The position numbers and the translations under genes are program-made. Below, piece by piece: positions 24,605 through 36,050 of a stretch of 64,000 bases of DNA. The notes under the pieces were generated by a model. It was not told where the DNA came from and did no database searches. It saw only the letters and a program-made list of their open reading frames with translations. How positions within the stretch are numbered: the first letter of the stretch is position 1; the number at the start of each line of letters is the position of its first letter. This stretch comes from Acholoe squamosa (Eukaryota; Annelida; Polychaeta; Phyllodocida; Polynoidae), in assembly GCA_949317995.1 (NCBI GenBank), contig OX439045.1, forward strand, positions 41,001,693 to 41,065,692, written 5' to 3'.

Positions 24605-25998
24605 CAGTAGATAAATAATCAATGGCAGATGACTTAGATGTATCTATATCAGACAAACATTTTATGATTTCTTCATCAGAAAAAATTATGTCTGGCATGT
24701 CTACCTCGCAGCGAGTACCTTTGAAGTTAAAAATAGTTTGGTGTTGTTCTGCAAGTCTAGGTCCAATCTCTGCGAAAAAATTATTAATATAGGTAGATGT
24801 ATCATTAATCGAAATTACAAGGCCATTTTCATCTGTTAACATAATAGATTTGTTATTGCCTTTTTTTGAAGGTAAAATTTCTTTCATAGTACTCCAGACT
24901 TTTTTCGAATCATTTTTGAAAATTTCAGACAAATTAGAATAATAAGACTCTTTGGCCTGTTCGATTTCTCTGTTAACTATGTTTCTACACTCTCTGGCTC
25001 TGTGCCAAGAGATGATATCCATGCGTTGTCTAGCTAATTTTAATAACACATTTTTGTCGTTAATCCTTTCTAGAAGTTCATTGGACATCCATGGATTAGG
25101 CTTATCTACAACTTTAAAGCTTTTAACAGGACATTGTAAGTCAAGCATTCTTTTTATCATATTTTCCAGTATGTTCCAGCAAATATTTGGGTCATTTGAT
25201 TGATTAAAAAGATTCCAATTACAATTTTCTAGGTCTGAGTAGAATTTTTCTAAATCTAACTTATTGAAAGATCTTCCGAGGAAAGTTCTATAATTCTTCT
25301 TTACATGTATTTGAGATTTCTGAATATGTATGTAAATGGTCTGACAAATGTATGTTCAATGGACCACTAGAGGTGATAGTATCACAGTTTGAAAAAATCA
25401 AATCTATACACGTGTTTGTACCTGATGTGGTTGTGACCTCATTAACGAGTTGTACCAGATGAAAATGATCAAAGGTTTCTATGAGAAGCTGTTTCTCAGG
25501 TGTATTGGTTAATATGTTTACATTGAAGTCTCCAAGAATGAAAATATCATATCCATCTAGATTATCGATTTGTAGAAGTAAGGCTCGCATGGTTTTACAA
25601 AATTCCATAAGATTACCTGAGGGTGGTCTATATATATTACAGACAATACATTTTTTATTTGTTCCTTTGGCTGATAATAGCCATTGAACTTCTATGTTTT
25701 CATTAATTCTATTTAAGTTTTTGAACTTGTCTACTGAACATGATAGCCCCTCATCAACATATGTGCATAGGCCACCTCCTCTATAAATACTGATACGGTC
25801 TTGACGAAAGAGATTATATCTTGGGAAGCTATATAATTTGCTACAATCAGTCTCGTTCAACCATGTCTCAGACAATAGTATAATATCTATAAAGCTATCA
25901 TTTAATTCTTTTTTGATCTTGGTAAACTTATTTCTCACACTCCTTGCATTCATATGTACAATCGAGAAACCTTTTTTAAATTTATTTTTTAAAGACAT
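24605..25998 (-). pseudogene. LINE ORF2, endonuclease and linker
   Basis: The start (25,998) reads through FSIVHMNARSVRNK, LLSETWLNE, RGGGLCTYV, CNIYRPPSG, FILGDFNVN and HLSDHL, the signature of an apurinic/apyrimidinic-type endonuclease that nicks target DNA. A frameshift near 25,290 is followed by the linker frame 25,160-24,605 (for example NPWMSNELLE, KKVWSTMKEILPSK, YINNFFAEIGPRLAE), which in CR1-type elements joins endonuclease to RT. The coding sequence then stops abruptly at the composite repeat. Confidence 0.88.
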
Positions 25999-26330
25999 GT
26001 TAATTTTAAAGAATCATAAATGAATGCGACTCTACATGTAAACAACCTCATCCTATATGAATGCTCAATCTCTCTGCCAATTCATATTTCTATGGACCAG
26101 ACAATCCTCTGCCATACGCGATAAAAAATTTCATACCTCCCTCCCACCACGGGCTTACAGCTCTTCTGGCTACCCATGTTGACAATATATGAGTTTTGCA
26201 GTTAAAGTTTAGAGGCTATTACATCATTTCATCTATGGAACTGTTAAACATAATACAGAAGAAAAGATTTAATGTTGACAAATTATGCCGTTTAATCAAT
26301 TCAGGAACTTATTATTCCTCATCTGGGTTT

Positions 26331-27670
26331 TTAGCTTCTTTGGACAGTTGTACTCGATTTCTGTAAGATCTGCCCCATAAGGTTTTCACCCTTGATGTTT
26401 CCAGTCGTACACTGATTTGCCTGTCCAAAATGCATCTTCACCCCCCATATCGGGTGGAAGCTAGCTTCATACAAGTTTTTATCCCCAGTGGAGATTAGAT
26501 AGTCTGTCATACATGGTATAGAGAATTTCTCTTTGTTGATTTCTTGCATGACTGTAGCAGCCATTTTGTTCCATTCCATTGTAGGTCTGATTTTCCTGGC
26601 TTCATACATAATTTCAACCGGATCTTCTAACTTCTTCAAGGATAGGACCAGGTTATTCTGACCACATGCTTGGGCTTTAGCTACTTGGTACGCCTGCTCA
26701 GAGCTGTTGTACTCTACTCCTCTGTAGGACATCTGACAGTGGTAGAGGTTTGATAGTTTGTGGTGATGCGATTTGAACATAAGCCCCTCTGGCGTTTCAG
26801 CTTCATTTGCTCTCTGCATATTTAGGTCCTGGTAGAGTAGTTGGTGGAGTTGGTTATGTTCAAACGGTTTCTTGTCTATGATGATCTTGCGCTGTCTCAG
26901 CTGTGTGTTATACCCCAGTCTCTTTGCCAAGTAGTGCATAGCACATAGATCATTAAACTCCCGCTGTTCAGTCTCCCCTAGCTCGTCCCCTATTGATACA
27001 TGTTTGTATAAGAACTTGCCTTTTAGGTTCTTCAGGAGTTTCATCAGCTTAGCCTTTGTATACACATTGTTGAACACAATTTTAATCGGTCGAAAGGTCT
27101 TCTTGTTTTTATCATGGGCGCCGCCATCTTGGTTTCTTGTGGTAGGTGCTCCTTCGCGACTGCAACTTTGTATGCTTTCGGTGCCGAAATCCGCGGGCAC
27201 ATTCCTAAGTAGTTGGTTGACTTTCTCCAATAAATTTTCATTATCGGATTCTTCTAAACCTTTAATTATGACTATTTTCCTCTTGATATCTTCGTCAATT
27301 TTCTCAAACCTCTGTGTATGTTTTAGTAACAATTCTGTTTGGGCCTGAATATTCTGCGTGTGAGCTGTCATGGCCTCCCCCGTCTCCTTGACAGTGGTAG
27401 ATACCGTATCCAGTGTTCCTTCTGTGGAGGTAAGCCTGGTCTTTATACCGTCCAGAGTAGAATTAATGGTGGTGGTGGTTTTATTTAGGGTATTTATGGA
27501 GTCAATGAACCCATTGAGACTGTGCTTCATATCAAGTTGCAACTCCTCCACCGTCTTGACTCATTTATCCATAGAATTGACTCAGCAATAACATCCTTTA
27601 AAGTGGCTTCAGGCGACAGCATTTCTTTCACTTTCCTCCTGGTCTGAGACCCCTCTCTAGTGTTTGACAT
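26331..27670 (-). pseudogene. LINE ORF1: coiled coil, RRM-like region, C-terminal NADAR (YbiA-like) domain
   Basis: The open part (27,551-26,331) codes 406 residues. Residues 1-90 are heptad-like coiled coil. 91-182 look like an RRM-type RNA-binding fold (KIVIIKGLEE; RPIKIVFNN). 183-235 resemble the L1-ORF1 C-terminal domain (GETEQREFNDLCAM). Residues ~256-399 match the NADAR/YbiA/DUF1768 family: LSNLYHCQMSYRGVEYNSSE, QAYQVAKA, KIRPTMEWNKMAATVMQEIN, LISTGDKNLYEAS, IWG, GENLMGQIL. Family members are N-glycosidases acting on riboflavin intermediates or ADP-ribosyl adducts. The glutamate of SSEQAYQ and the Trp-Gly are present. The likely true start is at 27,670 (SNTREGSQTRRKV), cut off by a frameshift and TGA near 27,575. 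ORF1 normally binds LINE RNA; what NADAR adds is unknown. Confidence 0.8.
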
Positions 27671-27908
27671 TATGTAAAAGGTTTCTTGGTACCCTTATGT
27701 AGCAGTGTGTCAAGTTTGGCTCAGTTCCTATATGTTTATCCTAATAAATTTGCCAAAATTCTACAGCCCTGGTTTCAACCGCTCAACCCTGTGCCGCCAT
27801 TTTGTTCTACCTTCTACCTTCTAGCTATAAGGTTATAATTTTCCAATCATTATGGGGGAAAATGACATAATTTCTAAAGGTTTAACAAGGCGCTTCCCGT
27901 AGGGCCTC

Positions 27909-28259
27909 AATTAGCCTACCCAGTATTCCTGGAGGGTATCTCAAAAAGATTTGGAATTGATCCTGTCGGAGGTGATAATTCTAAAATTGAACTCACTGAC
28001 CTTCTGCAGTGGATTCCCTCTTGTATTGTAAAGAGGGAGTCAGTTATAGGAGTGGTATAGGAGGGGTCCGGTCTCTTATTTTGCAACTCGACCTATTTCC
28101 GTGCAGTTCACTTGTAGCAGAGGTCAAGCAGGGAAGTCTGTTCTTAGGGTGAGAAATGTAGGAGAACTGCAGGATCAAATAGTTACGGTGAGAACTGGTT
28201 TCCCAATCTTTTTGAGATACCCTCCTGGGCGTTTGGAGACTCTTCAATGTAGCCTAATT
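27909..28259. repeat. ~350-bp MITE
   Basis: The inverted ends share AATTAGSCTAC at the tips and GGAGGGTATCTCAAAAAGAT further in. No coding capacity. The frame at 28,101-28,328 (+) is incidental. Confidence 0.7.
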
Positions 28260-30114
28260 AGAGCAGTGGCGGAGCAAGATCCAAAGGATTACTGTCAAAC
28301 ATTGTTCACACCGGAAAATAAACATTGATATGGTTTGCAGGATTTTTCTTCTTTGTTTATTTAGCAAACCTAATTCTATGTTTTGATCACGAGTCGGTCC
28401 CATTATCAAGCAATACGAGTCAGCTGTCTCACAACGGTATGACACTTATATGTACATGTATTGTGTTTCAATTTCATATTGAGCTAGCTATATATATGCC
28501 GACATGCCTATTCAACACGACTGGTCGGTTTGTTGATAGAAGGTACTCCTTGTAGGCTACAAAATATCTCACCAATATATCGTACATATACATATAGTAC
28601 ACTTTGTGATATGAGGTTAAGTGCATTAGAATTGAGTAGCATAAGTTAACACCACAGACATAAATTTTGTTCTTTTGAATTGACCTTGAATTTCATTTAA
28701 CTTTCTGTTAGAATAATTAGATCTAAAAGAATGCAATGGGAACAGAACGTCGCATGCATGTACACTTGGTCTTCTAGCAGATAAAAAAAATCTCTACCTG
28801 GTTCCAACGATATTGAATCCTTTAGAATACCACAAATGGACACCATAAATTTCATGAAATATGAGAGTAAACACTGGTAGGCGTTTAACCTGACTCTGAC
28901 ATGGGAGGAGCTAAAGGTATCGGGGATAAATATTGACAGTTACCAGGATGTAGGCCTATGATATAAGAATGTCACAGTGGGAGATGTGCATGGATCAGGG
29001 TGTATGTGGATTAGGGTGTACATGGACAGATTAGGGTATCACTGAGATAGCGGGTTGCAGATTACACTTACAGATTACTCATACCCTGCTGACATATATA
29101 CGATTACATTATCTATACATCCTAAGCAGTTCAAATTAACTGGGAGATTCAAACACTTCCCGTAATATATGAAACCACGTATAGGAATTCCAATAGTCAC
29201 ATTCCTTCGATTATGTTAAGACTTTGGTTACGACCTTCGCATGAAAAATACTTGCTCAGAAAGAAGCATTCCCCCAAATTCTATATACCGGGGTATGACC
29301 TAGCAGATCCTTGCGTATAAGGCACGGCTGACACCTGGGGCTAGACCCTTGATGTACCTAATCTGTTTTAAGTCAGGGTGCGCCTTGTAGGATAAAATTA
29401 ACTGATCTAAATCAAGCCCCATGTCACCTGATAAGATTCCCTCAAGTTGGAGGTGAGCCTTATACGTGAGGTGCACCTTACACGTTAGGTAATAAGGTAG
29501 GGTTGGCAGTCTTACTTAATTACATGGCTATTGTAAACTAGGTAAGTCCATCACTGACTGTCGGGGATTTGTTTTGTATACAAAGATGCCTGTAGCGAAA
29601 ACAGTGATGACATTCCCCATAGCATTAAAGCCCGAATTTTGTCAGTGCCACCTTGCTTGAGGCCTGTTACAAAGTGTCTGCAGGTGATGAAAATGGGTAA
29701 ATCTTTTTCTGGTATCTAAGTAGTTTTCTTCATTATTTTGTTAATATATTCATTTGTGTTTGTAAAACTTTACAGATTAAACCAGCCTGTCGATTTCTTA
29801 ACAGATATATCACTCCAAATATCATCATCTATATCTGTCATTCTGATACAACCCCCTTCCAGTCCAATCTCTCTACAGGCAATAATTTTGCCCACCCCCT
29901 AGAAGAAGTAATCAAGTAGAATGAGATACTATGTATTCTTGTCTCCCGAGCAGCTCCTGCCAAGGTTGCATGTTGTTAAATTATTGACCTGGCCTTAGTG
30001 AGCTGCTCTTCGAGGGTTTGTTGGCTTCACCTGCTCACCTCACCCTCTACCAAGCCCCCCCCCCCCGCCGCTTTCCTCGTGGTCATTACATAAACTCGGA
30101 ATACCTGCTCATCC
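28260..30114. other. No gene recognised
   Basis: No supported exon. There are short C-runs at 30,055-30,066. I see no repeat in 28,260-30,050. Confidence 0.45.
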
Positions 30115-30625
30115 CTAACTGGGTACCCCCCAACATTTGGTATAATCACACAAACCAGATCTGAGGTTCTGCTCACCCCATACTGGGTGTACTCATACAA
30201 ACCAGGTCTGAGGACCTATTCATCCCACATTGGGTGTAGACCCCACAACCATGTGGTAATCACACGCACCAGGTCTGAGGACCTGGTGACTACACATTGG
30301 GTGTAGACCCCACTACCATGTGGTGATCATATAAACCAGGTCTGAGGACCTGTTCACCCCACATTGGGTGTAGACCCCACAACCATGTGTTAATCACACA
30401 ACTGAGGACCTGGTGACCACACATTGGGTGTAGACCCCACAACCATGTGGTAATCATATAAACCAGGTCTGAGGACCTGTTCACCCCACATTGGGTGTAG
30501 ACCCCACAACCATGTGATAATCATATAAACCAGGTCTGAGGACCTGTTCACTCCAAATTGTATGTAGACCCCACAACTATGTGGTAAACACATGAACCAG
30601 TTCTGAGGATCCATTCACTTCGATG
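30115..30625. repeat. 67-bp tandem array
   Basis: About 7-8 units contain GGGTGTAGACCCCACAACCA, TGTGGTAATCA and CCAGGTCTGAGGACCTG. The distance between successive GGGTGTAGA blocks is 67 bases where the array is regular (30,231 to 30,298). Outer units are diverged. The minus-strand frames across it only translate the repeat. Confidence 0.9.
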
Positions 30626-31805
30626 CAAAAGCTGTCTACATCTAGTTTGGATGTGAACAAACCAAAACTAATTAGGCCTACAACGTGTGTTAGTCTATAC
30701 AGTTATCAATGGGGATCATTGTGCTGCAATTTCGGCAGAGGTGCTACTGGAGAAGAATCACTTTGAAATCAATCACTGCAAATTATTATTGATATCAGTC
30801 CCAATGCAAAGAAGCCCGCATAGGATTCCGTCGTGTACACGGTATGTTAAATTACAAAATATTTACTCTAATTGAAATATCAAAGCCCCACATGACAATA
30901 ATCTCAATTCCTGAATCACAAGCATATCTCAAGCTACATTTATAAGCACGATAACATGGACACGACATTAGCAAAGACCACATTTCCTCGTAAGTCACGT
31001 GCCATCTCAACCCCATAGATAAATGAACCAAAGAATAATTACATTGGTATGACATAGGCAGAACAAACTATCGCGTTTAATATTGATTACTCATTGGTTA
31101 CTTCCTACATTCAATAATAGATCAGCCCTTTCCCAACCCCTATCCCATTGACCGACTGTGATTGCTGTGTGGGCTGGGATGTGACTCCTAATCCAGGTTC
31201 TACCTGTAGATATTGAATAGAATGGTCTCTATTCAGGGACCCTTTGTGCTCTGTTTGCTGGAGGGAATCAATAAGATAATACCTGCAGCATGAATAGGCA
31301 GAGGGCGAGTTGTGGGGTGGGTGAGTGGAAGGAGTACATCTTCGCTCATCTACATCTACAAGGAGCGGCTCTGAGCAGCTCACTCGTTGTGTTCTAGTGC
31401 CTATTCATCATAGGAATATTGAGCCTTATGTCAGTGACTACTGATACAGAGATACCTTATCTACCGGGTGACGGTGGTAGTATTAGGCCTACCAGGTACA
31501 TATCACTGGGGGATAGTTACCCTGTACTTTAATAGTAGCCACATACCAGTCGGCACCATCTGTCGGTGTCATATCTACATACTGCATTGTATCACATGTG
31601 AACTCGTAAAGGTAAATACTGTTGGTTTCTGATCAAGTGATATGTGCATGCACGACACTTACTTTAGAGAAGCCGGCATCCAGTCCATGCCAGCATTATG
31701 CTATTGTATTGCAACATGTGGAAAGGAAGGTATGACCTACCACGTCCCCATTCTTTCAGGATTATGGTCAGGACAATATTTTGTCATTTATGACCTGTAC
31801 TGGGG
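30626..31805. other. No coding sequence recognised upstream of the AK5-like gene
   Basis: This may hold promoter or 5' non-coding exon sequence for the gene at 32,201, but I find no start-site signal I can defend. Confidence 0.35.
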
Positions 31806-32109
31806 AAAAGGAATTTTATTCCCTCTGGAGGCCATTTCTTAACACACTACGACTGCTCACCTCCAAGTCGTAGTTGGGGCCCTTAATTTAGTGATATTAC
31901 AAACCAATGATATTGGTAATGTAGTGTCTGTAGCACTACGACTGACCTACCAAACTCTAAGTAATAGATACATAAGTCCTGATTGAACAGAACCGTCGTA
32001 GTGCACTACCTACGATTACTAACACTAAATACTCGGGTTTTAAATCATACTCACTGTGTGCAGTCGTAGTGCCTTAAGAAATGGCCTCCTGAAATAAGGT
32101 TCCCTTTCG
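31806..32109. repeat. ~300-bp MITE just upstream of the AK5-like gene
   Basis: Inverted ends of about 45 bases: GGAGGCCATTTCTTAA followed by CACTACGACTGC on the left, and the same blocks in reverse complement on the right (GCAGTCGTAGTG, TTAAGAAATGGCCTCC). CACTACGACTG or its inverse recurs several times inside. It ends about 90 bp before the first coding exon at 32,201. Confidence 0.8.
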
Positions 32110-32200
32110 CAGATCGCATCACACAAAATGATATATCATAAATGGTAGGGCATAAAGTTAAGATGACTGACATCTGTATTTTCCTGATATTTACTCCAGA

Positions 32201-32919
32201 ATGTCCAGAGACACGCCGCCCGTCCAGGATTATTTGACAGAAAAGAAAGTCCCTGATCTATTCCAGGTAAGCACAGTTTGTTTCATGATGCTCTGTGTCA
32301 TTTAGATCTCAAGTTCTTGAGGATTACTGTAGGTCAGGTTCAGTGCGTTTTTTTTTTATTTCCATATATTGCCGTTTTGCATTTCCGCTGGCCTTTCTTG
32401 TATAATTATGACAATTAGACATTACATAATATGCACACTATCTACATGATAGGGGCTTGCTACCCGGCAGTAGCCCCAGATGTAATGATATGGTTTTCGT
32501 CACCTCACCAGCTATTTGGAATGGCATGATTTTATATATACATTGTATTAATGCAACAGCAGCATGTTCGTTAATGTGGTAAAGTACAGTTTAATCAGAC
32601 CAATAGAGAAGAATATCAGTAATCAGATTTTTTATTCTCTTCAGCTTTTATTCCGCAGTAGAATATCTATGCCCCCATAGAGTATGTATTCTTCTGTTTG
32701 TTTCATTATTTACAGGCATTAACAATAGCCCTACTGTACCACCAACCAGATAACCATGTAGACTACCTTCTCACTTGTTTGGATCACATCCAACAAATTG
32801 GCTTTGAAAATGTTGTCTGGGACACATTCCTGCCTGAGAAACGGATAGCTTCCCGTGTGTTCCACCAGAAGGCACCACTGCCGCCGGTGAATGGTGAGCT
32901 CAATGGTGTGGACAAATGA
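32201..32919 (+). CDS. Small protein related to the N-terminal domain of adenylate kinase 5
   Basis: Coding exon 1 is 32,201-32,266 (MSRDTPPVQDYLTEKKVPDL then FQ), with donor GTAAGC. Exon 2 starts at 32,716 after TTTACAG in the same phase and reads ALTIALLYHQPDNHVDYLL, then CLDHIQQIGF, VVWDTFLPEK and APLPPVNG. This order (EYL-type helix, LF, helix with HQPDN, then WDTF...LPP.NG) matches the non-catalytic N-terminus of AK5, an R2D2/RIIa-like dimerisation helix pair. Reading through exon 2 ends at TGA 32,917-32,919, giving 89 residues. A strong donor (ATG|GTGAGC at 32,893/32,894) would instead splice to 34,023, which in phase adds EEGPVT and stops at 34,042 (87 residues). No nucleotide-binding P-loop exon is visible downstream. 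I infer a stand-alone N-terminal-domain protein, perhaps a partner or scaffold, with no kinase activity. An upstream non-coding exon is possible because CTCCAG precedes the ATG. Confidence 0.72.
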
Positions 32920-33089
32920 GTGCCTTTGAACAGCTATGTTGGACTATTAGAAATTACATGGCCCTTTCTCATGGGGTGAGAATTACTTGACAACTTTACT
33001 TGTGCATTTATTTATACAATTACCATTGATCTTAAATCCTAATTTCAATTTTCATGTTAGTTTACATCCTTCTATTATATATTTTTACT

Positions 33090-33276
33090 TACCATATCGT
33101 CGTGTTTAAGCGCTGGGATTTGAATGAGCGCCTGTCTCAAATAAGCGCCGGGGGTACAGGGGTCATGAAATATTCCTTAAGCATTAAAATTGATTTTGAT
33201 TGAGCGCCTGTCTTCTATGAGGACTGGGGAAATGAGGCCGCTAAATCAATGGGCGCTTGAATACGGCGATACAGTA
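33090..33276. repeat. 187-bp MITE in intron/3' part of the AK5-like gene
   Basis: Ends TACCATATCGTCGTGTTTAA on the left and TACTGTATCGCCGTATTCAA on the right in reverse complement, each followed by GCGC. The interior repeats GAGCGCCTGTCT. Family related to 8191-8387. Confidence 0.8.
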
Positions 33277-33591
33277 TCTTACTGAAGCTGTTTGTTTGTC
33301 AATATGTTATTAATAACTAGTGATCTAGACCTTTATAATACTTAAGAAATTGTTGTATACCAGTTTACTAATTATACTGTATATCTGTTGTCATGAGTAC
33401 CTGAGAGACAACTTGTGTGAGTCATGTTATTGACATTATTGAATTTCATATACCCACTGCTTTGGACATGAACTCGTTGTGCACGGTCAACATAACTTCT
33501 ACAATTATTTGTCAAAGGTTAATCATACGACATGTATATTCTGACTCCTGGTGAAAAGCATCATGTATCACTTGTTGTTAAATAAGGGAGT

Positions 33592-33907
33592 GGTCTTTAT
33601 TTATCAATAGGGAGGGGGGGTTGTGCGGACGCGCGAACATTTTACATGCCCCCCCCTTCGATTGCAGTCAAAACTTGTTATCCCCGCCCCACCTCCCATA
33701 CCAGAGGCATGGAGAATTTTCGTGCCCCTCTTTGATCTAAAGTAGCATGCTGGCTTTTTAGCTTAAAAGAGGGTCAAGTTTTTACGCCCTCAACTAAAGA
33801 GGAGTCGACATTTTTACCCCCCCCCCCTCCTTCAGGAGGGGTCAGACCGTCAAGAAATTGTGCACCCCTCTCAAACTCACCATCCCCCCTTTTGATAAAT
33901 AATAACC
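33592..33907. repeat. ~316-bp MITE with TTTATTTATCAA ends
   Basis: Left GGTCTTTATTTATCAATAGG and right (inverse) GGTTATTATTTATCAAAAGG, both followed by G-rich sequence. The interior is C/G-run rich. Confidence 0.65.
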
Positions 33908-34022
33908 ATTAATAACCTTACAGACTCAAGCTCAGCCTACATGTTCCTGTGCCGGTTTTAGAGAAGTTCTTTAATTTTTACAATATATATCTTTGACAGT
34001 GCCTTTATACTTCATGTTTCAG

Positions 34023-34042
34023 AAGAAGGACCTGTGACTTGA
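34023..34042 (+). CDS. Possible terminal coding exon of the AK5-like gene
   Basis: It follows the acceptor CATGTTTCAG. In the phase left by the donor at 32,893/32,894 it reads EEGPVT then TGA. The 3' untranslated region would run to the AATAAA at 34,445. This depends on use of that donor and needs transcript evidence. Confidence 0.45.
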
Positions 34043-34444
34043 TGTGATGTCAAACAGTATTTATCTCGACCTACTGCCACCGTCCCCCGTCTTCACCGTC
34101 CTGTTCCTAGTTTTGTAAATTTATTGGGACCTCTGCGTCCGATATCAGTTTCCAATGTAAATACTTATTATACTATAGCCAGAGCATGAAGTACCATTGT
34201 GACAACATTAATGGAAACAAATGGTAAATGCGATTGAAGTGTGTAAAAATGTCATTAATTTGTACGTATTTTACTGACCTATATACTTGGAATCTGAGAA
34301 GAATTACTGGTATTTTGAAAGCTTTGATAAATTGATTTGCTTTAATGATAGTGGGAATCTCCGGCCTACCTATCGCATAAATAGTGTTCTGTGATATGAT
34401 ACATAGATAGATCCAATATTCTATACGATGAAACTTCTGAGCCA

Positions 34445-34450
34445 AATAAA
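34445..34450 (+). terminator. AATAAA polyadenylation signal candidate
   Basis: First canonical AATAAA after the possible terminal exon of the AK5-like gene. Confidence 0.4.
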
Positions 34451-34894
34451 ATGTTATAGGTTATTGGTTGGAAAAACTCAGTATTATTATTATTTTAGTG
34501 TTTCCGCCATAGTATTCAGGTTGTTAATAAGCCGTTTATGTTCATATTCATACATGCATATTCTTCAATGGAGCTACAATGCAAATAGTTGTAAAAGGAA
34601 AGAGAAACGCCTGAACATGTGGCTACAATCAAACATTACGTGTTTTTTTTTCAACGTTTTGGAATACTTAGGGTAAAAAAAGAATTGTTTGTTTAAAAAA
34701 AATTTCTAAAACCTTTTATTGTGCACCTTTTCTACATTTTCCCAATATTAATTTTTGTTAGTTGCGTTTTGAAGGACAAAATCACATGTTTTAATCTTTG
34801 TAGGCACTGGGAGTATGACAGGTCTGTTTACCATCTCGGATTCCAGTGCCGAAATGTCGACACAACGTGAAAGGGATGAGGGCAGTTTGACATC

Positions 34895-35303
34895 TAGGGG
34901 CCGTTCAAATATTGGGGGGAGGGGGGTCATGAAGTTTGTTACACTTTGTTACAGATGGAGGGGGGAGTCTGCCCAAGTGTTACATAACATAAGTAAAGAA
35001 TACATCATATGGCAAAATTCGACAATTTAAAAGCATTTAAGGTTATTTTAGAGATCTTCCTGTAATTCTTGTGAAATTGAGGGGTGTCAAATAAATCTAG
35101 GATTATTGATCAGAAAAACATGCATATTGTCCCTTGGAATCCAAAGATATATCTGGATAATTATTGATACGTAGGTGGGGGCTCTGACCAGTGTTACATA
35201 AATAGGGAGGGGGTTGGTAATTTTGTTACAAAGTGTTACAATGGTGGACGAGGGAGTCAAAAAGTGGCCAAATTTGTGTTACGTGATATTTGAACGGCCC
35301 CTA
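34895..35303. repeat. ~409-bp MITE with GGGGCCGTTCAAATAT ends
   Basis: Ends TAGGGGCCGTTCAAATAT and TTAGGGGCCGTTCAAATAT (inverse) match over 18 bases and are followed by GGGG or CACGTAAC. The GGGGCCGTT tip resembles the tip of the Harbinger element at 36,702 (GGGGGCCGTTGCAC), so it may be a distant Harbinger-type MITE. That link is inference from tip similarity. Confidence 0.75.
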
Positions 35304-35749
35304 AGGCCGAATCCCACATGGTGATTTAGGCATCTCTGCGGTATTGTCTGTTGTGTTATATGGCCCTTGCTGAGTCCGTAGAACGTAAATTCTGACCCGC
35401 ATCAAACCCACCAGCCCCCCCCCCCCGTTGTTAAAAAATGATCACTCCCTAACATAAATCTACAATGGTGCTACTGAGTTTTTGCATAGGAACGTAGCTG
35501 TGTATAAGAAAAATGTCATTGTGCATACCATTTCGTTTTCAATATCTTGTGTACTCCAGATGATAGGTTGGATATATAAACTGTGGTGCCAGAAAAATAT
35601 ATATTGCTGTTTGGAACAAATAATACGCCCACAAACGTATCATATTACATAGGCCTATTCGTTTGTGCATTTCAATTAGTATTTGAAGGAACGCGTAGTT
35701 TTTGCTTCATAATGTCGATAGTCCACTTGGCCTCTGTCATGCAATTGCG

Positions 35750-36050
35750 CCATACATTTCCAACATAAATTTCTGCGACAGAGGCCTATAGTGGACTATG
35801 GGTGTTATACAGTGAAGTTATAATTAGTGCTGACTGTGATGTGGGTCCATTGTAGTAACAAGGTTTTAATGTGCACAGTAGGCCTATTCCGTGAGGAACT
35901 CATAAAATGAAAATACTGATGACAAATAACGTAATTACCATTTCATTAAGATGAAATTATGCCTGTAAACCGGTGTTTCCTACATAACACCCATAGTCCA
36001 CTAGGCCTCTGTCGCAGAAATTTATATGTGTGTAGGAAATGCATGGCCCA
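35750..36050. repeat. ~300-bp foldback element
   Basis: ~60-base arms contain AAATTTCTGCGACAGAGGCC and GGACTATGGGTGTTAT. A third partial copy of the arm (ATAGTCCACTTGGCCTCTGTC at 35,717-35,739) lies just outside in inverted orientation to the left arm, so smaller hairpins can form too. Confidence 0.8.

Larger units (their letters stand above)
21770..27830 (-). mobile_element. CR1-like non-LTR retrotransposon, decayed and interrupted
   Basis: Reading right to left: a short 5' leader, ORF1 (27,670-26,331), a ~330-bp spacer, then ORF2 with AP-endonuclease (25,998-25,288), linker (to about 24,605) and reverse transcriptase (about 23,250-21,925). ORF2 is split by inserted DNA: a composite palindrome/tRNA repeat (23,471-24,603) next to the right end of a piggyBac-like MITE (about 23,265-23,464). 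At 21,780-21,900 the tail of ORF2 is partly duplicated (blocks TATACATTGAT and ATCGGTTTCTAGAT). Several stops and frameshifts make this copy dead. Clade is judged only from domain order and motif style (CR1/Jockey group). Confidence 0.85.

Noticed and set aside
30290-30614. Repetitive minus-strand proteins (WGLHPMWGEQVLRPG units)
   Set aside because: They are translation of the 67-bp tandem array.
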